Shown here piece by piece: positions 33,198 through 46,158 of a stretch of 64,000 nt of DNA. The DNA comes from Chelonoidis abingdonii (lineage: Eukaryota; Chordata; Testudines; Testudinidae): assembly GCF_003597395.2 (NCBI RefSeq), contig NC_133778.1, positions 10,694,743 to 10,758,742 on the forward strand, read 5' to 3'. The notes beneath the pieces were generated by a model. It had not been told where the DNA came from and made no database searches. It saw only the letters and a list, made by a program, of their open reading frames with translations. Numbering within the stretch: position 1 is the stretch's first letter; the number at the start of each line of letters is the position of its first letter. The translations under genes and the position numbers were made by a program.

Positions 33198-36100
33198 TCA
33201 CGGCCCCTTGCAGCCTAGAACAGAAACACTCCTTATCCCGATCTCTACCTGGGTTTCATTAGAGCAAACTCCCATGGTCTCCAGGAACCTGAAACAAGAA
33301 ACGGAATAAATGGTCACTTACTTTCTCACCGTATAGGTTGACTCCTGTCCAACCAGAGGCAGAGGTGACAGCCAATTCTTGGCATCACAGCCTAAGACAT
33401 ACCTGTTCCACCCAAAACATTCTACTCTTAGAAAAATGGATACACAAAAGGTAATTCAAGAGAAACTTACTATATCTAAAGCAGTTTTGTGACCTGTGCC
33501 AGTCACTAACCGTAATTACTGAGGACCATATGGTAGGCTGCCCATATGGGAAACTCCTTTTGGTGTCACTGGGTTTGAATGAAGAGACTGAAGCCACCAT
33601 ATAGCCCAAGAGATTGTGGTTTATTAGGTTTAAGCTGGAACTGGAAGCTTAAGCTCTCAATATTTTATTTCTTCGCTAATTACTCAGTGCCAAGTATCAG
33701 AAGGAGGTAATTAGCTAAGCTGCCTATTTTATGAAGAATCAAGCTAAATATCAAGCTTCACCAGTGACAGCAATGCACATAGAGGATTCTGGCAGAAATA
33801 CTGGGCCATATCCCCAGCTGGTTAAAGTCGGCATAGCACTACTGAAATTAACAGGGCTTTGCTGATTTAAGCCAGCTAAGGATCTGGCCCATAAAAAGCC
33901 AATGGCTCACAATACTGACCACAGCAAAGATGACTGCACCAGTGCAATGACTCCCCGCCCTTTCCCCAGTGTTGGAGGTTGTGAGTGACCTCGCTCTTCA
34001 CCTATGTCATACAAAGGAGCCGCCCACACTCTGCTTGTTTTCTTAATTTGTTTTTACCTTTGTTCAGTTTTTTGGAGGAGGGATTTTGCTCCTTCAGGGT
34101 CGCTTCTCAGAAAGGCTTGATACATGGAGAAGGACTGGAATAGCCCGATCACCTCAGAAACAGACATGGGAATTTTGTCTAAGATCTGGGTAACTCTGCA
34201 AGAGTGGGAAGAAACCAGAGCATTGGAGAAGTAAGCCTGGAGGGTAATGGAGCTGTCCTGATTTATACAAGCTAAGGACCTGGCTCATGTGGATTATTAA
34301 GACGTGGAGCATGATCTGTTATCCCTTCCCCTTTTTGGACATTTGGTTATGGGAAAACCTCTCTCATTTGATGAAGAGGCCACACAGATGAACCAGACAG
34401 ACCAGGGACTGGAGATGTGTTTGAAGGACATTGGACCAAATGATCTCAGGGCTACCTGCTAGCTTTAAACTCTATGAATCTTCTGCAACCTGCAGTCTCA
34501 AAGTGAACACCAATGAATGCTGCCCAAGTGCCCAATATTCCAGAGCTCACACAGCCCACAATGCAAGAGATTACATACAATTCATTTTTGTCCTTGTCTT
34601 CTCACCTCTTCTTGTCTGGAAAAGGCACAGACTCAAACACCTCTTTATACTCTGCAATGACAAGATTTACTTTTTTATCTGCATATTTAAGAAGGAGGTT
34701 CTGGGTCTGTAAAGTCAGAACAGAAACAGCAAAAATGTTACGTAAGGCCTTGATCCTCCACTCCATCTGAGCTGCATTCTCTGATTCAGAGCTGCCTGGC
34801 CTGAGGGGAAGTTAGAGCTACACAGGAGAATAATGGAATAATACAGACCCTTCAGACTTTCCCTATATATAATACTCGCAGAAGTTGTGTGAATCGGCTA
34901 CATTTGAACAATTTTATTTTGGGTTTAATAGTCATTTCCTTCCCGCCGTCCCTCCACCCACACACTCACCATTGTTTGCACTGGACAGAATCTCTTTCTG
35001 CTGTGTTTGTATAGTAATGTTCTTTTACAGAGAATATCCATGAAAAACTGCCCTCTTTCAAAATGGTGGACATAACCTCTTCCATTGTTCTTACTGGGAC
35101 TGTGCCCATAAGGCTGACCTCAGTTAAGATGCCCTCTATCAAAATGATCACTGACCACCCATTGAGAATGAAGCCACCTTAGGGAAGATAGTGGCCACCT
35201 GTGCCATCAGGAGGCAGACAGGAATATTGTGATAACCAAGTGAATGGAGACAGCAGTCATTTTTGTTCAGGCTTCCTGCAGCCTTACTCTCATTGAGAGC
35301 AATGGGAGATAGAAACCCTCCTCAAAATGGCCACCTAACAGAGTGACACAATGGAGGCAGGGGAAGACAGAAATATAACATGCCTTCACAAGCAGTTTAA
35401 TCTAAAGAGCCCATAGCATTATAATGCCTTTGTCAGAATTCTATGGCCATTATATGGTATCAATAGAGGACAATTAAAGTTTTTCGGGTACCTTGTCTGA
35501 GTCATTTCCTTACTTTAAGGAAGGTAAGTCTAACAACAACTCCGTTTGTAACACTTCGTTAGGGGATAATTACAACAGCCACTAATGTATTTTATCCCAA
35601 ATTATTCATATGTACCCTGGGCCATACTTCAATGTGAAGGAAATTTTTGTCTGGAAATGGGTTTTATGTGACAGAAACTGCCTCGCACAACCGCTCTGCA
35701 AATTCCAAGCTCTGCACCACAGCGGGGAGGAACTAGACCTTCTCAATACAATGGATATAAGAATTTACATTTAAATGGGCAAAGGTGCCTATTATTCTCT
35801 ATTTCTGTTTTTTGAAATGGGTGACTGTTTTTGCTGAAACTTACAAAAATAAATAAATAATCCTGCATGTGGCAAAGAGGCAGAAAGGAAAATTTCAACT
35901 CAAATGGTTAAGGTTTGGCAAAGTTATAAGCAGCTGAAAACAGGGTCTTATACTGGAAAGCGTCTAGCAGCATTAAAATATATTATAAACTGCTGACTGC
36001 AGTATCTTTTTTAAAAAAAGAGGATTGTTTTCTTCTCCTACCTCAGTGAAGATTTCTGTAAGCCTCTCTGAGCAGTCTTTATAGTGCATACTGAAGTTTG

Positions 36101-37253
36101 TAGCGTAGGTGCTAAGGGCCACACAGCCATGTGGCCTGAGAACTCGATCCACTTCTTTCATGAACTTCGGCATATCAAACCAGTGGGCAGCTGTAAAAGC
36201 AGTAATGAGGTCCACAGAGCCATCCGCAAATGGCAGCTCCTCTGCAGGGCATACACTATAAAGGGAAACAGGGAAGATATTTCAAATGGGAAGGAGGAGT
36301 CTCTACTGTGGCCTCACATGCATGAAACTTATCACGTGTGGACTCTTCTGAGAAGAAATGTGGTGTTGTTGAAAATCTGACATTGAAAAGTCTAACTTTT
36401 TTGTTCTCTTGGAACTGAAGAGTGATTTGGCCTAAGAATGTCAGCCCAAGTTTTCAAAATTGGAGCTCCAAAATCCACATTTAGGCATTTAATTAGGAAC
36501 GACCTGATTTTCAGAAGTTGAGCACCTGCAGCTCCTGCTGACTTCAGATGGAGTCGTGAATTCTGGGTACTCTGTGAAAAAGCAGGTCCAATATGTTTGA
36601 AATCAGGCACCTAAAAATGACTGACCTTGTTTGAAAATGCTGGCCTGTATCTGTCCTGTTCATAAAGTGCTGCTTTGTGCAACGATCAGCACTCTGGACA
36701 CACCGAAGGGAAAGCATCCTTTTACGGAACACTTACTGGTAAGAAACATTTGGGAAGGAGGCAGCTTGTTTGGCTGCTTCTATTTGAGCTTCACTGATGT
36801 CTGTTCCAACCACCTTCTCAAAATGAGCTGCGAGTACGCGAGTGCTTTGTCCCGACCCGCAGCCGACATCCACTGCCAGCCGAATGGGGTCTACTTTCTG
36901 AGGAGAGAACAGACATGTCTCAGCAAGTCGAGCACAAATTCTTATGAAGAGTCAAATCTTAGTCCTCTTTACACCCTTATACACATACACAGTCCTAGTC
37001 ACAGAGTAAAGGCTCTGATTCTCCAGGTAATTAGAGTAATGTCTGTGGTATCCTATTGGTTTCACTCCCATTGCATTCTATAGGTCTTCTCCACGGTAGA
37101 ATTAATAACATGTATTCTCAGACTAGGGAGAGCATCACTTACCTTTTCTTCCAGGTAGGAGAAGATGACACTTTGGAGATTTTCAGAGGGAGAGAATCTG
37201 TATTTTTGATAGGATTCTGCATTATACTGTGTATCTAACAAACGCACAGCCAT
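33198..37253 (-). CDS. SAM-dependent class I methyltransferase, copy 2 (six coding exons, 271 aa)
   Basis: Coding exons: 37253-37143, 36897-36737, 36255-36042, 34706-34606, 34195-34058, 33288-33198. All six have the same lengths and phases as copy 1, with GT/AG sites and no stop. Motif I VDVGCGSGQ, VVGTDIS, FTAAHWFD and VLRPHGCVAL are unchanged, so SAM binding is expected to be retained. Differences are uneven: exon 1 changes eight residues out of 37, mostly in one run (LFEARDHAVS to LLDTQYNAES), exon 4 none, and exon 6 turns IWMRSACV into IGIRSVSV, losing a Trp and a Cys near the C-terminus. It could have a changed substrate or be in early decay. Expression cannot be judged from sequence. 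Confidence 0.86.
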
Positions 37254-37271
37254 GTTCCAGGAAACTGGCAC
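37143..37271 (-). other. First coding exon with short 5' leader, copy 2
   Basis: The acceptor (CCCCGTAG before GTGCC, boundary 37271/37272) and donor (GTAAGTGATG) are in the same places as in copy 1, giving the same 18-nt leader. Confidence 0.6.
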
Positions 37272-38618
37272 CTACGGGGATTAGGCAAATTCACTTTGTT
37301 ACATTAGCCATAAGGTGAAACTCCACTGACTATGTAATCATAATACTTCTTATAGGATCAATGGTATAACCAGTTCAATATTAGTCACATTAGGTACTGA
37401 AGTTCTAGCCCTTGGAATCAGCTAAGGGCAAAGATACTTCATGTTCAGCATGAGTCAGCGAACTTTGCTTTTTAAGTGTCTTGGTCTTGGGTATAGATGG
37501 TAACTGTAAAAAGCAGAGTAACAGGGGTTTGTGGGAGGGCCAGATCATCTAGTGCTGGAAATCTGAAGGGAAATGGGCTATGCTGATTTGCACCAGCTAA
37601 TTATCCGGGCCTATGTTTACAGCAGGTCAAGATTTAAAAAAAGGTAGTAAAAAATAACATTTTTTAAAATTGACTATTTGTCCAAAAACAGTCACTCAAA
37701 CATTGCAAAAATGTGACACTTCCTTTTTTTTTTGCCATTTTAAAATACCTTTTACCATTTGTTTATTCTTTTTTATTCTCCTCACTCATTTTTTAAAAAA
37801 TTGTCTCCTTCCCCTCTGAGATAACTGTGGGGTGGGGAAGAGAAAAAAGGGAGACAACCCTCCAAACATGAAAGTGACAAAAATACCAGGAAAAATATAT
37901 TAGAACTTCAAAAACACTTCAGTAAAAACTAAAATGGGGGCACTTAATACTCTGTAAAATGAAAACCACCTTTCAAATTCTGTCTTGTTGAAGCTCTTCC
38001 ATTGTGTAGAAGCAATTTAACATTCATTGGGCCACACAGAGCGCATAAGAACTACTGTGTAGCCTGGTGGTTTGGGCACACACGTGGGAGACCCCAGTTC
38101 ATGTCTCTGCTCTGCCTAATTTTAGACCAGGGATGGGAACCTGGGTCCCTCAAATACCAGGTGAAGACCAGTCAAGCAGGAATTCTCTGTGTCAGCCGAG
38201 TTCTGCAATCTGACAGGATAGCCAGGTCAGAACCATTCATAGTCCCAAAGATATTCATATCTTATGAAATAACACTGCCTATATGATCAATGGTAAAACC
38301 ACATGATGTCACTGAGCATATCACAAGCTATTTAGAAAAAAAAATCTGCCAAATAAAAAAAACCTGTACTTTATGCAAAATGATAAAACCTTGGATATAG
38401 AACAATCTCACTTTTACGGATTTTTACATCCGTCTTAGGTAGAATGCAGGATAAGATACAGAAATAGATATTGTGTATCCTCCCCTGTTATCTTGGTTAT
38501 TAGGCTCCCCCCCCCCCCCCCAAAAACTTACAATGAAGAAATTTAGCAATAGCTGGATTTTCCTTCTGGGCTGCCAAAAAATGTCTTTCTGTGGAAGGGG
38601 CATTGTGATGGGTTCAAT

Positions 38619-38826
38619 CATGGCGGGCTCCAGGGGTTTTGCCGCCGCAACAGCAAAAAAAAAAAAAAAAGCCACGATCTGTGGCAATTCAGCAGGAAGC
38701 CCTTGCTCCAAGTGGGAGTGAGAGACCCTTCGCCGAATTGCCGCCGAATACCTGAAAGTGCCGCCCCGCTCCAGAGTTGCCGCCCCAAGCACCTGCTTGA
38801 TAAGCTGGTGCCTGGAGCCGGCCCTG
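38619..38826. repeat. hAT MITE, second copy by duplication
   Basis: Same ends and the same flanking GGTTCAAT (38611-38618 and 38827-38834) as the copy at 28760. Its presence in both flanks comes from one insertion before the flank was copied. Confidence 0.85.
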
Positions 38827-39137
38827 GGTTCAATGCCCCTGGAGAAGTCTGCTGCCAAAAGGCAGCTAGCAATAGCTGCCAACCAAAGTACCTTGACATC
38901 TCTATGTACATCCATGCACTATAAGACAGCATTAATCAAAACATCTTTGCTTGTCTCTTCAATGCATTCTGTCACATTTTTGCATAAGGGGACTCCTGGG
39001 TAGGTTATCTGCCTCCACATCAGATTTATCTGGACAATATTTGACTCTGAAGTTTAAGTCGGCTAATTCTGCAACCCACTGGTGTGCTATGGCATTCAGC
39101 CTTGCAGAGAGAAAAAGGGGTTGATAGCATTATAAAT

Positions 39138-39258
39138 AGGGTGACCAGACAGCAAGTGTGAAAAATCGGGACAGAGGGTGGGGGGTAATAGGAGCCTATA
39201 TCAGAAAAAGACCCAAAAATCGGGACTGCCCCTATAAAATCGGCATATCGGTCACCCT
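39138..39258. repeat. Short GGGTGACC MITE, second copy by duplication
   Basis: Same sequence and same ATTATAA flanks as 29279-29399. Confidence 0.8.
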
Positions 39259-39813
39259 AATTATAAGCCATGTCCATGAAGGATTGTGTGTAGTAGAGGT
39301 TGTCAGGAAACTCATCAGTTATAGCCCTTTACAAAAACTCCTTTGGAAACTCCAGCTTCCAGCATCTGAATCTGTCGTGGGGACAGGGCACAGATGAATA
39401 CATCAAAGAGGATGGGAGTTTAAGACCTCTAGGCGCACCTACGATAGGACTGGTATCAGCACCTGAATATTATAGAATAGAAACTACCATTCTGTCTCTT
39501 AAAGGATTTGAATGTATTTCAGTTCTTTGTGCTTTTATTATCAAACCTACAAGGGCATTGAAAGAAAAACACTCCACAAAGCAGAGTAAAGGACAGAGAG
39601 ACAATGAATGATAACCATTTACACGAGGTAAAAGTAAGGGCTGAGCCATCATCACTTGCCCTTGTGTAGCCCACTGGCCAAAAACATTTTCAGTCAATTG
39701 TTTTCCATCCCCAAATCATGCATTTCTTTCACAGAGATAAAAACTTCTCAACCTGACAAGCTCTGCCAGGCACAAATTAGCATATGATAAACAGTAGCAA
39801 TAAAAAGAAATGT

Positions 39814-40060
39814 ACCTTGTATCTGTGTATGTCACTGAAACCAGGAATGGAGGGACTCCCTGCCCAGGAAGCAAGAACTCCGGCCACAGTTGATGAATTA
39901 GCTGTATTCTTCCCACAGCTTCGGAGAAACAAGCCTGGGAAACCGAAAGCTTCGACTTGCCAGTGACCCGATCAACCGAGCACAATCCAGCTTTAGAAAC
40001 GTGAGAACAGAAGAGTCCATTGGCTGCTGGTTTTCAGCTGAGTAAATATAACCAATCAAA
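39814..40060 (-). promoter_or_regulatory. Candidate promoter and non-coding first exon, copy 2
   Basis: The gene strand has CCAAT/ATTGG motifs at about 40018-40060 and a CAAG-GTAC donor at about 39810-39816, as in unit 1. If real, transcription of copy 2 starts here and splices to the acceptor at 37271. Confidence 0.4.
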
Positions 40061-41534
40061 TGCATTTTAAGAACTGGCCAGTAGAACTCTCATTTACAAC
40101 GTTTCTTCTCTTTCTTGGGAAGCTGCTGCCGCTTATCGAGATGTGTGTCCATGGAACAAGAAATTTAATCCTACCGAGGATTTTAGGATTAGGCTTTATA
40201 GCGTCATTTTGACTACTTCTGAATCTTACCGTGAGATTTACATTTAGAACCTTAAATCGAATTAAGTTTGATGAATGCAAAAGGATATTGTCAGCAGGTA
40301 TTTGTGGGGTTTAATTGCTTTTCTTTCCCCCTCTCTTGGCTGGAAGGGTCCCCTAGAGATGTGGAACTGAAAAGCTTTCCCAACCAGTTGCCACACTTTC
40401 TATACGGAAACTTTCTTGTTTCTTCTGAAGCATCTGGCAACATGCCTGTGCTTCATGTGAATTGCTGCGTGTGTAGTGCCAGCCTCCGTGATTTGTTATC
40501 TTCAGTATGACTAACGCCCAGGAATCAGGGATGGGCCATTTTTTTATTCTGCTCTTTAGGAAATTAAACCTATCTAGGGAAGTATTTACTTTCTGGGAGT
40601 GGGTAGATTACCTTTGAAATCTGGATGTATTTTACCGTACACAAAAATAAATTTATTGAAATGAAAGGGAGATTTTCCTGACTATGGGAAAGATTTGAGA
40701 ACATAATTCATAAGCGAAATGTCATTGTTGCAGCAAATAACTGAGTTTGGTTGATCATTTGGTGGGACAGAGAAACCACCTCAAACAAAATGAGAACCAG
40801 CTCTTAGCCAAGAACTCATACTGAATTTGAACTTTTAGGCATAGAAAAAGTCTGGTTCACTTTAACCCTCCCCCCCCACCCCGCCCAATCGCTGTGCTTT
40901 CCTGTTTAAGCCAAGAGTGGAAGTGAAAACAAATATTTACAAAAGGCTGTTCTTGCTTTCCTGCTCTGTGCATAAGGGGAGCCTGCTGGAACTCTGGTGA
41001 TTATAAGGCTGCACTAGTGACAGACAGCTAACAAATGAGCAGTTACAAAAGGAAAAGACTGTCAGTCTCTTCTTCCCCTTCACATCCCTCCTTAGGATCC
41101 ACCCCTGCCAAATCCGCCAGTGATTGCTGGCTGAAGGGCAGATGGCACTTCCTTTAGCTTTTTTGTTTTCAAAACACACCTACTTAATTTTAATCACCTA
41201 AATAATCCCACTGAAGCCATGATAGTGAAGTTAATCATGTCAGTAAGTGTTTGCAGGATCAGGGCCCTAGACTGTCAGGTCTCTGGGGCAGGACCAGGCC
41301 TTCGTCTGTGTGTGTTCAATGCTTGGCAGAACAGGATGCTACAGGAATATTAAATACAGTCATAATAAACTGTCCGAGAATGTAGTGACTATTGTTCTGT
41401 GTTTGTACAGCACCTGACACAATAAAATTCTGGTCTAAGGGCAGGGCTCCTAGGCACTATGATAATACAAATAATTAATAATACTAAAAGCATTAGCTTT
41501 AAGGACGATCTTCAGTGTATGGGGGTGAGTTTCA

Positions 41535-41845
41535 CCCTTAGGTTATGTATACACTTCGAGCTGGAGGGGTGATGCCCAGCTTGGAGACGTACCCCCGCTA
41601 GCTCTGATCGAGGTAGCACGCTAATAATAAAGCAACGGCAACGGCACGAGGAGTGGGAGGGACTAGCTGCCTCAAGATCTCACCTGAGACTCTAGGGACA
41701 TACTTGGGGCAGCTAGTCCCTTCCACTGCTTGTGCTGCCACAGCTGCACTATTTTTAGTGAGGTAGCTCAATCGGAGTCAGCCTGGATAGGTCTCCTCAA
41801 GCTGGGCATCGCCCCCTCCCCCAACTCAAGGTGTAGACATACCAA
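41535..41845. repeat. MITE with GTGTAGACATACC ends
   Basis: Left end 'ggttatgtatacacttcgag' and right end 'ctcaaggtgtagacatacc' are inverted. The interior arms 'gggagggactagctgcc' and 'cagctagtcccttcc' are also inverted. Homologue of 31640-31955. Confidence 0.7.
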
Positions 41846-41850
41846 TAGTG

Positions 41851-44800
41851 GTGAATGCAGAATCTTGCATGTCTGTTCATTTAACAACCATCTGACACAA
41901 GGGAGAACAAAATCATTGTAATCCAAGACTTCTCTGTAAAATGCAGTTAGTAACTGACTCTGTGCCCCAAATTACATTGAGTAGGAGGTCAAATAAATAG
42001 AAAGCCCTCTTGAAGCAACAGAAGTTGATCCAACAAAAGATATTGCCTCATCCAGCTTGTCTGTCTAATATCCTGGAAGTCACACTTGTACAACAAGACT
42101 GCAAACTCTTGAAGCTCTGTCGGTATACACCAGTTCCTTCTCAGATTTACAGGAAAGTTGCTCCCTCTACTGCCCAATGAAGTAGGTGCAATATCTAGTC
42201 ATTTAGACCACAAGGGCTTGTCAACACATTGAAATTGTATCACTTTAATGTTACTGATACTGATACTGCAGTACAACTGGCCTATGGGCTGTCATAACAG
42301 ATCAGCTCATTGGTTAGCCTGGTGCAGTCTGCTGCCTTCAGAAATGGACGGTACCCAATGCTTCAAAGGAGACCTCCTCAGTAGTGTTCCCACCAGGCAG
42401 CACTGTGCTGTAGTGCACGGCGCAATGTGGGGAATCTCTTTCTGCTCCCTGCAAGCGATTGTTCCTGAAGTGTGAGATAAATTATCCATCACTTTCAGAA
42501 ATCCAGATCCGAGGGCCCGGTCCTCCTTGGGCAGTCACTGACTCCTGTGGAAGATGGATGCAAAACACAGTCAGGCTGAGTTTGGAGTATTGTGCAGGCA
42601 CTTTAAACAGCTACAGAAGGTGCCCAGCAATGGAAAATCAGGCCCAGATAATCTGTCTCAATGCCCTGCTGCAGCAATGAATCCCAGTGACTATATGCTG
42701 TATAGTTGGTTCCAAATGTCCCACCTGTTAGTTTTGTTGAGGGTCCAACGGACAGATTTTCATTCTCCCTTCAGAATTTCTAACATCTAAATTAAAAGCA
42801 AAATCACTGATATCTGACCACGTTAGAGACAGATCCTCAGTCAGTAAAAACCACTATAGCTTGGCCAGAGTCAGAGTTATAACAGTTTACATGTGAAGTC
42901 ACGAAGGTACATTGATTTATATCTGAAGTCAGAGCTCTAACTTACAGCAGCTGTCAATTCCAATTCAGCAAAGCATTAGCCAGTGTTCTTAGGGCCATCT
43001 TATCCAGCAAAGCACTTAAGGCCCTGTTTAATTTTAAGAATATACTTAAGTCTCATTGAAGCTGATGGGACTTCAGGCATGCGTCTGAAGACAAGCATGG
43101 TCTTAAAGTGCTTTGCTAATAAGATAGAACTGCTGAATCAAAACCTTATTGCTCAAGTTTCCAGGAAAATAACAGACAGCTGAGTACATTTTCTCTTTGT
43201 TAATTTTATTTGCTGTCACCCTTCTCCACCTACTAGACAGAAGCTCTAATCAGCGAAGGGCCATTAGGTGTCCTGCAAAATCTCTCCAAACTTTGATTTT
43301 GAAGTTGGGTGCACAAGGAACTGCCCATCTTGAGTGTACATCGCTCAGCGTAAGGCAGGTGCAGTCCTCTCACAACTAACTGCTATTGGGAGTTCTCTTT
43401 CTTTTGGGTGTAACCCGTCTGCCAGAGTGTTGTCACCAGCAACAAGCATTGGGTTCAAAAAGCTAGGAATCCCTCTTCAAACTGGCAAGAACCACTGGCT
43501 CAAGGCCCCATCCAGAGTTTCTGGGATCACCAAATACCTTCCCTAGGTATCTTCAATAGGTAACCATTCTCCACTGCAGGCAGTGGGCCTGGATATGAAA
43601 CAAGGAAAACATTAGGGGAAAACAGTGTGAACAATTTCACTCTCATCTCCAAGCACCCCTTGTGGCTGGGCACCTAATTCCAGGCTTAAGGTCTCATTTC
43701 CTTTGTTGGGCCTCTAAGGACGCCACCACAGGCTCCCCAGTCTCAATAATACCCATCCTTGGGGGTGGTTTATAATGAAAACAAGCTGCAAATAATCCAT
43801 AACAAGTGTCCCAAAACATAGTCCATTTATCATACCCAGTGCACAGTCTTTAAAACCCCGTGGCCTGTAATCCACCAAGATAGCAAATACCGCGCTCTGG
43901 TGTATTCTACTGGACCCAAGCCCTTCTTCTGTCCTCTCCCATCCTTTTGTCAACACAGCCACCTCACCCCTTCCAGCCAGAGTGCAGCCCTGCTCTCCTC
44001 CATGGGAACCCTGTAACCTCTCTGCTAAGAGGTGCTCACCCTCACTAGAAAAGCATCCATCACTCGCCTGCAACGTTAGCCTTTTCCCACTTGCCAGTGT
44101 GCAAATGTTGGCACGTAAGCCGTTCTGCTGCTCTTCGGCCTTCAGCTCTCTGGTCCTTGGCCCCAGCTCTTCAGCATTGAGATGTCAGTGGGAAAGCCTC
44201 CCCTGCCTTAAGACCTCTGGCCCTGGCTCTCAGCTTAGGGAGACCAGCTGGCAAATGCCTCTGCTGCTCTCCAGCCTTCCTCGAGGAACCTGTTCCCTGG
44301 CTGATTCTCCCCAGTCCTTTATAAATTCAGGTGCTGCCCTGCCTTCTTAATGGCTAACCTGGGAGCCCTTGTGCTGACACAAGGGAGCAGGACATACCTC
44401 ATGTAAAAGGGCCAGCCACCCAAAGACACATCAAATCAATATATTTACAGGAATGATAAATAAAAACCCTTCCCCCAGTAACTCTGCCAGTAGCCCAATG
44501 CCAGCTCCCCAGCCACCAGTAATGAATGACCAATAGGTAAACATCCCTTACTATGTCACTTCCCCCTTCTCCATCCACTAACCCCTATCTGTGGGTTTGT
44601 GTCAGTGGGTAGTGTGACCTCAGAGGCCTCAGGAGCACTCAGACAAGCCTGTTTCCGGTCTCTTGGGAAGTGCTGTATGGTCCTAACCGGAGGCGTCACC
44701 ACCACCAGAGGCGTCACCACCTATCCCAGCCAATTCTGAGTTTGTAGGGATGCTGACTTCCCAAAGAGTCACTGGAGAAGTTCTTGGTGGAAAGCTTAGG

Positions 44801-44896
44801 CAAATGTAGCTGTACTTCTCTCATTTCACCAACAGATAGGGGCAGAGAGCTCCTTCCACTCTGGAGCCTCTCTTCACTTGCAATTCTGAGTAAAGA
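41851..44896. other. Intergenic, no gene recognised
   Basis: ORFs up to 122 codons occur but overlap each other on both strands and show no motif. 43400-44560 has the composition of an LTR-derived repeat, but no boundaries were found. Confidence 0.4.
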
Positions 44897-44904
44897 GCTT
44901 ATGC

Positions 44905-45285
44905 TAGGGGTGGCCAAACTTACCGACTTTCCGAGCTGTATACAACAGTCTTCAGAAATTACAGAGCCAGGGCGCATCTGCCAGGACTTGGGGCTTGGGT
45001 CCTGAGGGAGGGGCCTGCCGGGGCTCGGGGCTTCAGGCCCACTCCTCCTTAAGCCTCAAGCCCCAACAAGTGCTCCCCATAGGGCTAAAGCCTCAAGATC
45101 CCCCACCCTGGTGGGCAGAAGCCTCTACTCCACACCCTGCAAAGCAGAGGTCTTGAGCTCCCCCACCCCCAGTCTGGTAGGTGGAGAATGAGGAGGAGGG
45201 GCACATGGGGGGGGGGCTCCACGAGCTGCACTTCAGTGGTAAAAGAGCTGCATGTGACTTGTGAGCCACAGTTTGGCCACTGCCG
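44905..45285. repeat. hAT MITE with near-perfect 8-bp duplication
   Basis: Ends TAGGGGTGGCCAAAC and GTTTGGCCACTGCCG are inverted with three mismatches. Flanks GCTTATGC (44897-44904) and GCTTATAC (45286-45293) match at 7 of 8. The interior is GC-rich with a poly-G run. Confidence 0.75.
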
Positions 45286-46158
45286 GCTTATACAGACAAA
45301 GCAGCTCTACGGTCATTCTTCCCTTTGTTCACCAAGAGATGAGAGAAGAGAGTGCCTTCCCCTCTAGAGCTACAGGCTGCTGGGCTTACATATGCTTAAC
45401 AGTTTACTGTCTTAGACAAATGGGGCCCTATCCAACGCCCATTGCAGCCAATGAAATGACTCCCATTGACTTCAACAGACTTTGGCTTGAGCCCAGGGCC
45501 GGATTAACCCATAGGCTAATGAGGCTATAATCTTAGGCCCTACCGTAGGCCCATTCCATACTGAAACTGAGCGATGGTAGCTGGCCCATTGGAATTTTTC
45601 TGTCTCATTAGATATTGCTTTGTACAAATTAATTCATCAAGATTGTGAATTCAAGTAAAGGTGGCTGTGATTTTGTCTTTGTGGGCTAAGTAAGTGTTTG
45701 TGGGGCCATGCTAAAGAAAAGAGGATGGCAGAAATTGAAGGAGGCCAAAGAAAGAAGGCAAAGACAAGAAGTAGCGCGACAGGAACTCTTTCTCTCCTAA
45801 TGTTTTCTCCTCCTACTAAGTCTGGTGGTAAGGAAGTCCAGGTGAATATCAGCCCCTGTCAACCTGCTGCGCCTGCGCCTGATGAAAAGCAGCAGCCTCC
45901 TGCGATTTCTTTAGTTGCAGTCTCACCCTACCCCTCTGAAGACTTTCCCAGTGACAGCAATATAAAAATATCCTCCTCCAATGATCCAGGTGAGTGGGAC
46001 ATGACTTCTGAAGATCTCATTGCATATTGGACTGAGACAGGCCCACAGAAATGCCAGAATCTAGATGCTGGTTTTTCATTGACAAAGTGAGAGTACACCA
46101 ATCAGAATCATTATCTGACCAAATCAATGTTTGAATACGTGAAGCCTAACAAAGTGAA

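Larger units (their letters stand above)
32033..38560. repeat. Segmental duplication, unit 2 (gene copy 2)
   Basis: Paralogous to 18893-26690. Gene exons and much of the introns are retained. It lacks the intron 5 MITE and about 960 bp of intron 3 present in unit 1. Long tracts appear identical to unit 1 (34590-35445 and 36105-36500) amid more diverged sequence. Confidence 0.85.
38430..41850. repeat. 5' flank of gene copy 2
   Basis: Third copy of the flank block. 38430-38600 matches unit 1 at 26500-26690, and 38600-41373 appears identical to 28741-31514. It holds the Gypsy pol remnant, two MITEs (38619-38826 and 39138-39258), the CCAAT/donor region near 39814-40060 and a poly-C run at about 38507-38521. 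After about 41850 the similarity ends. Confidence 0.8.
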
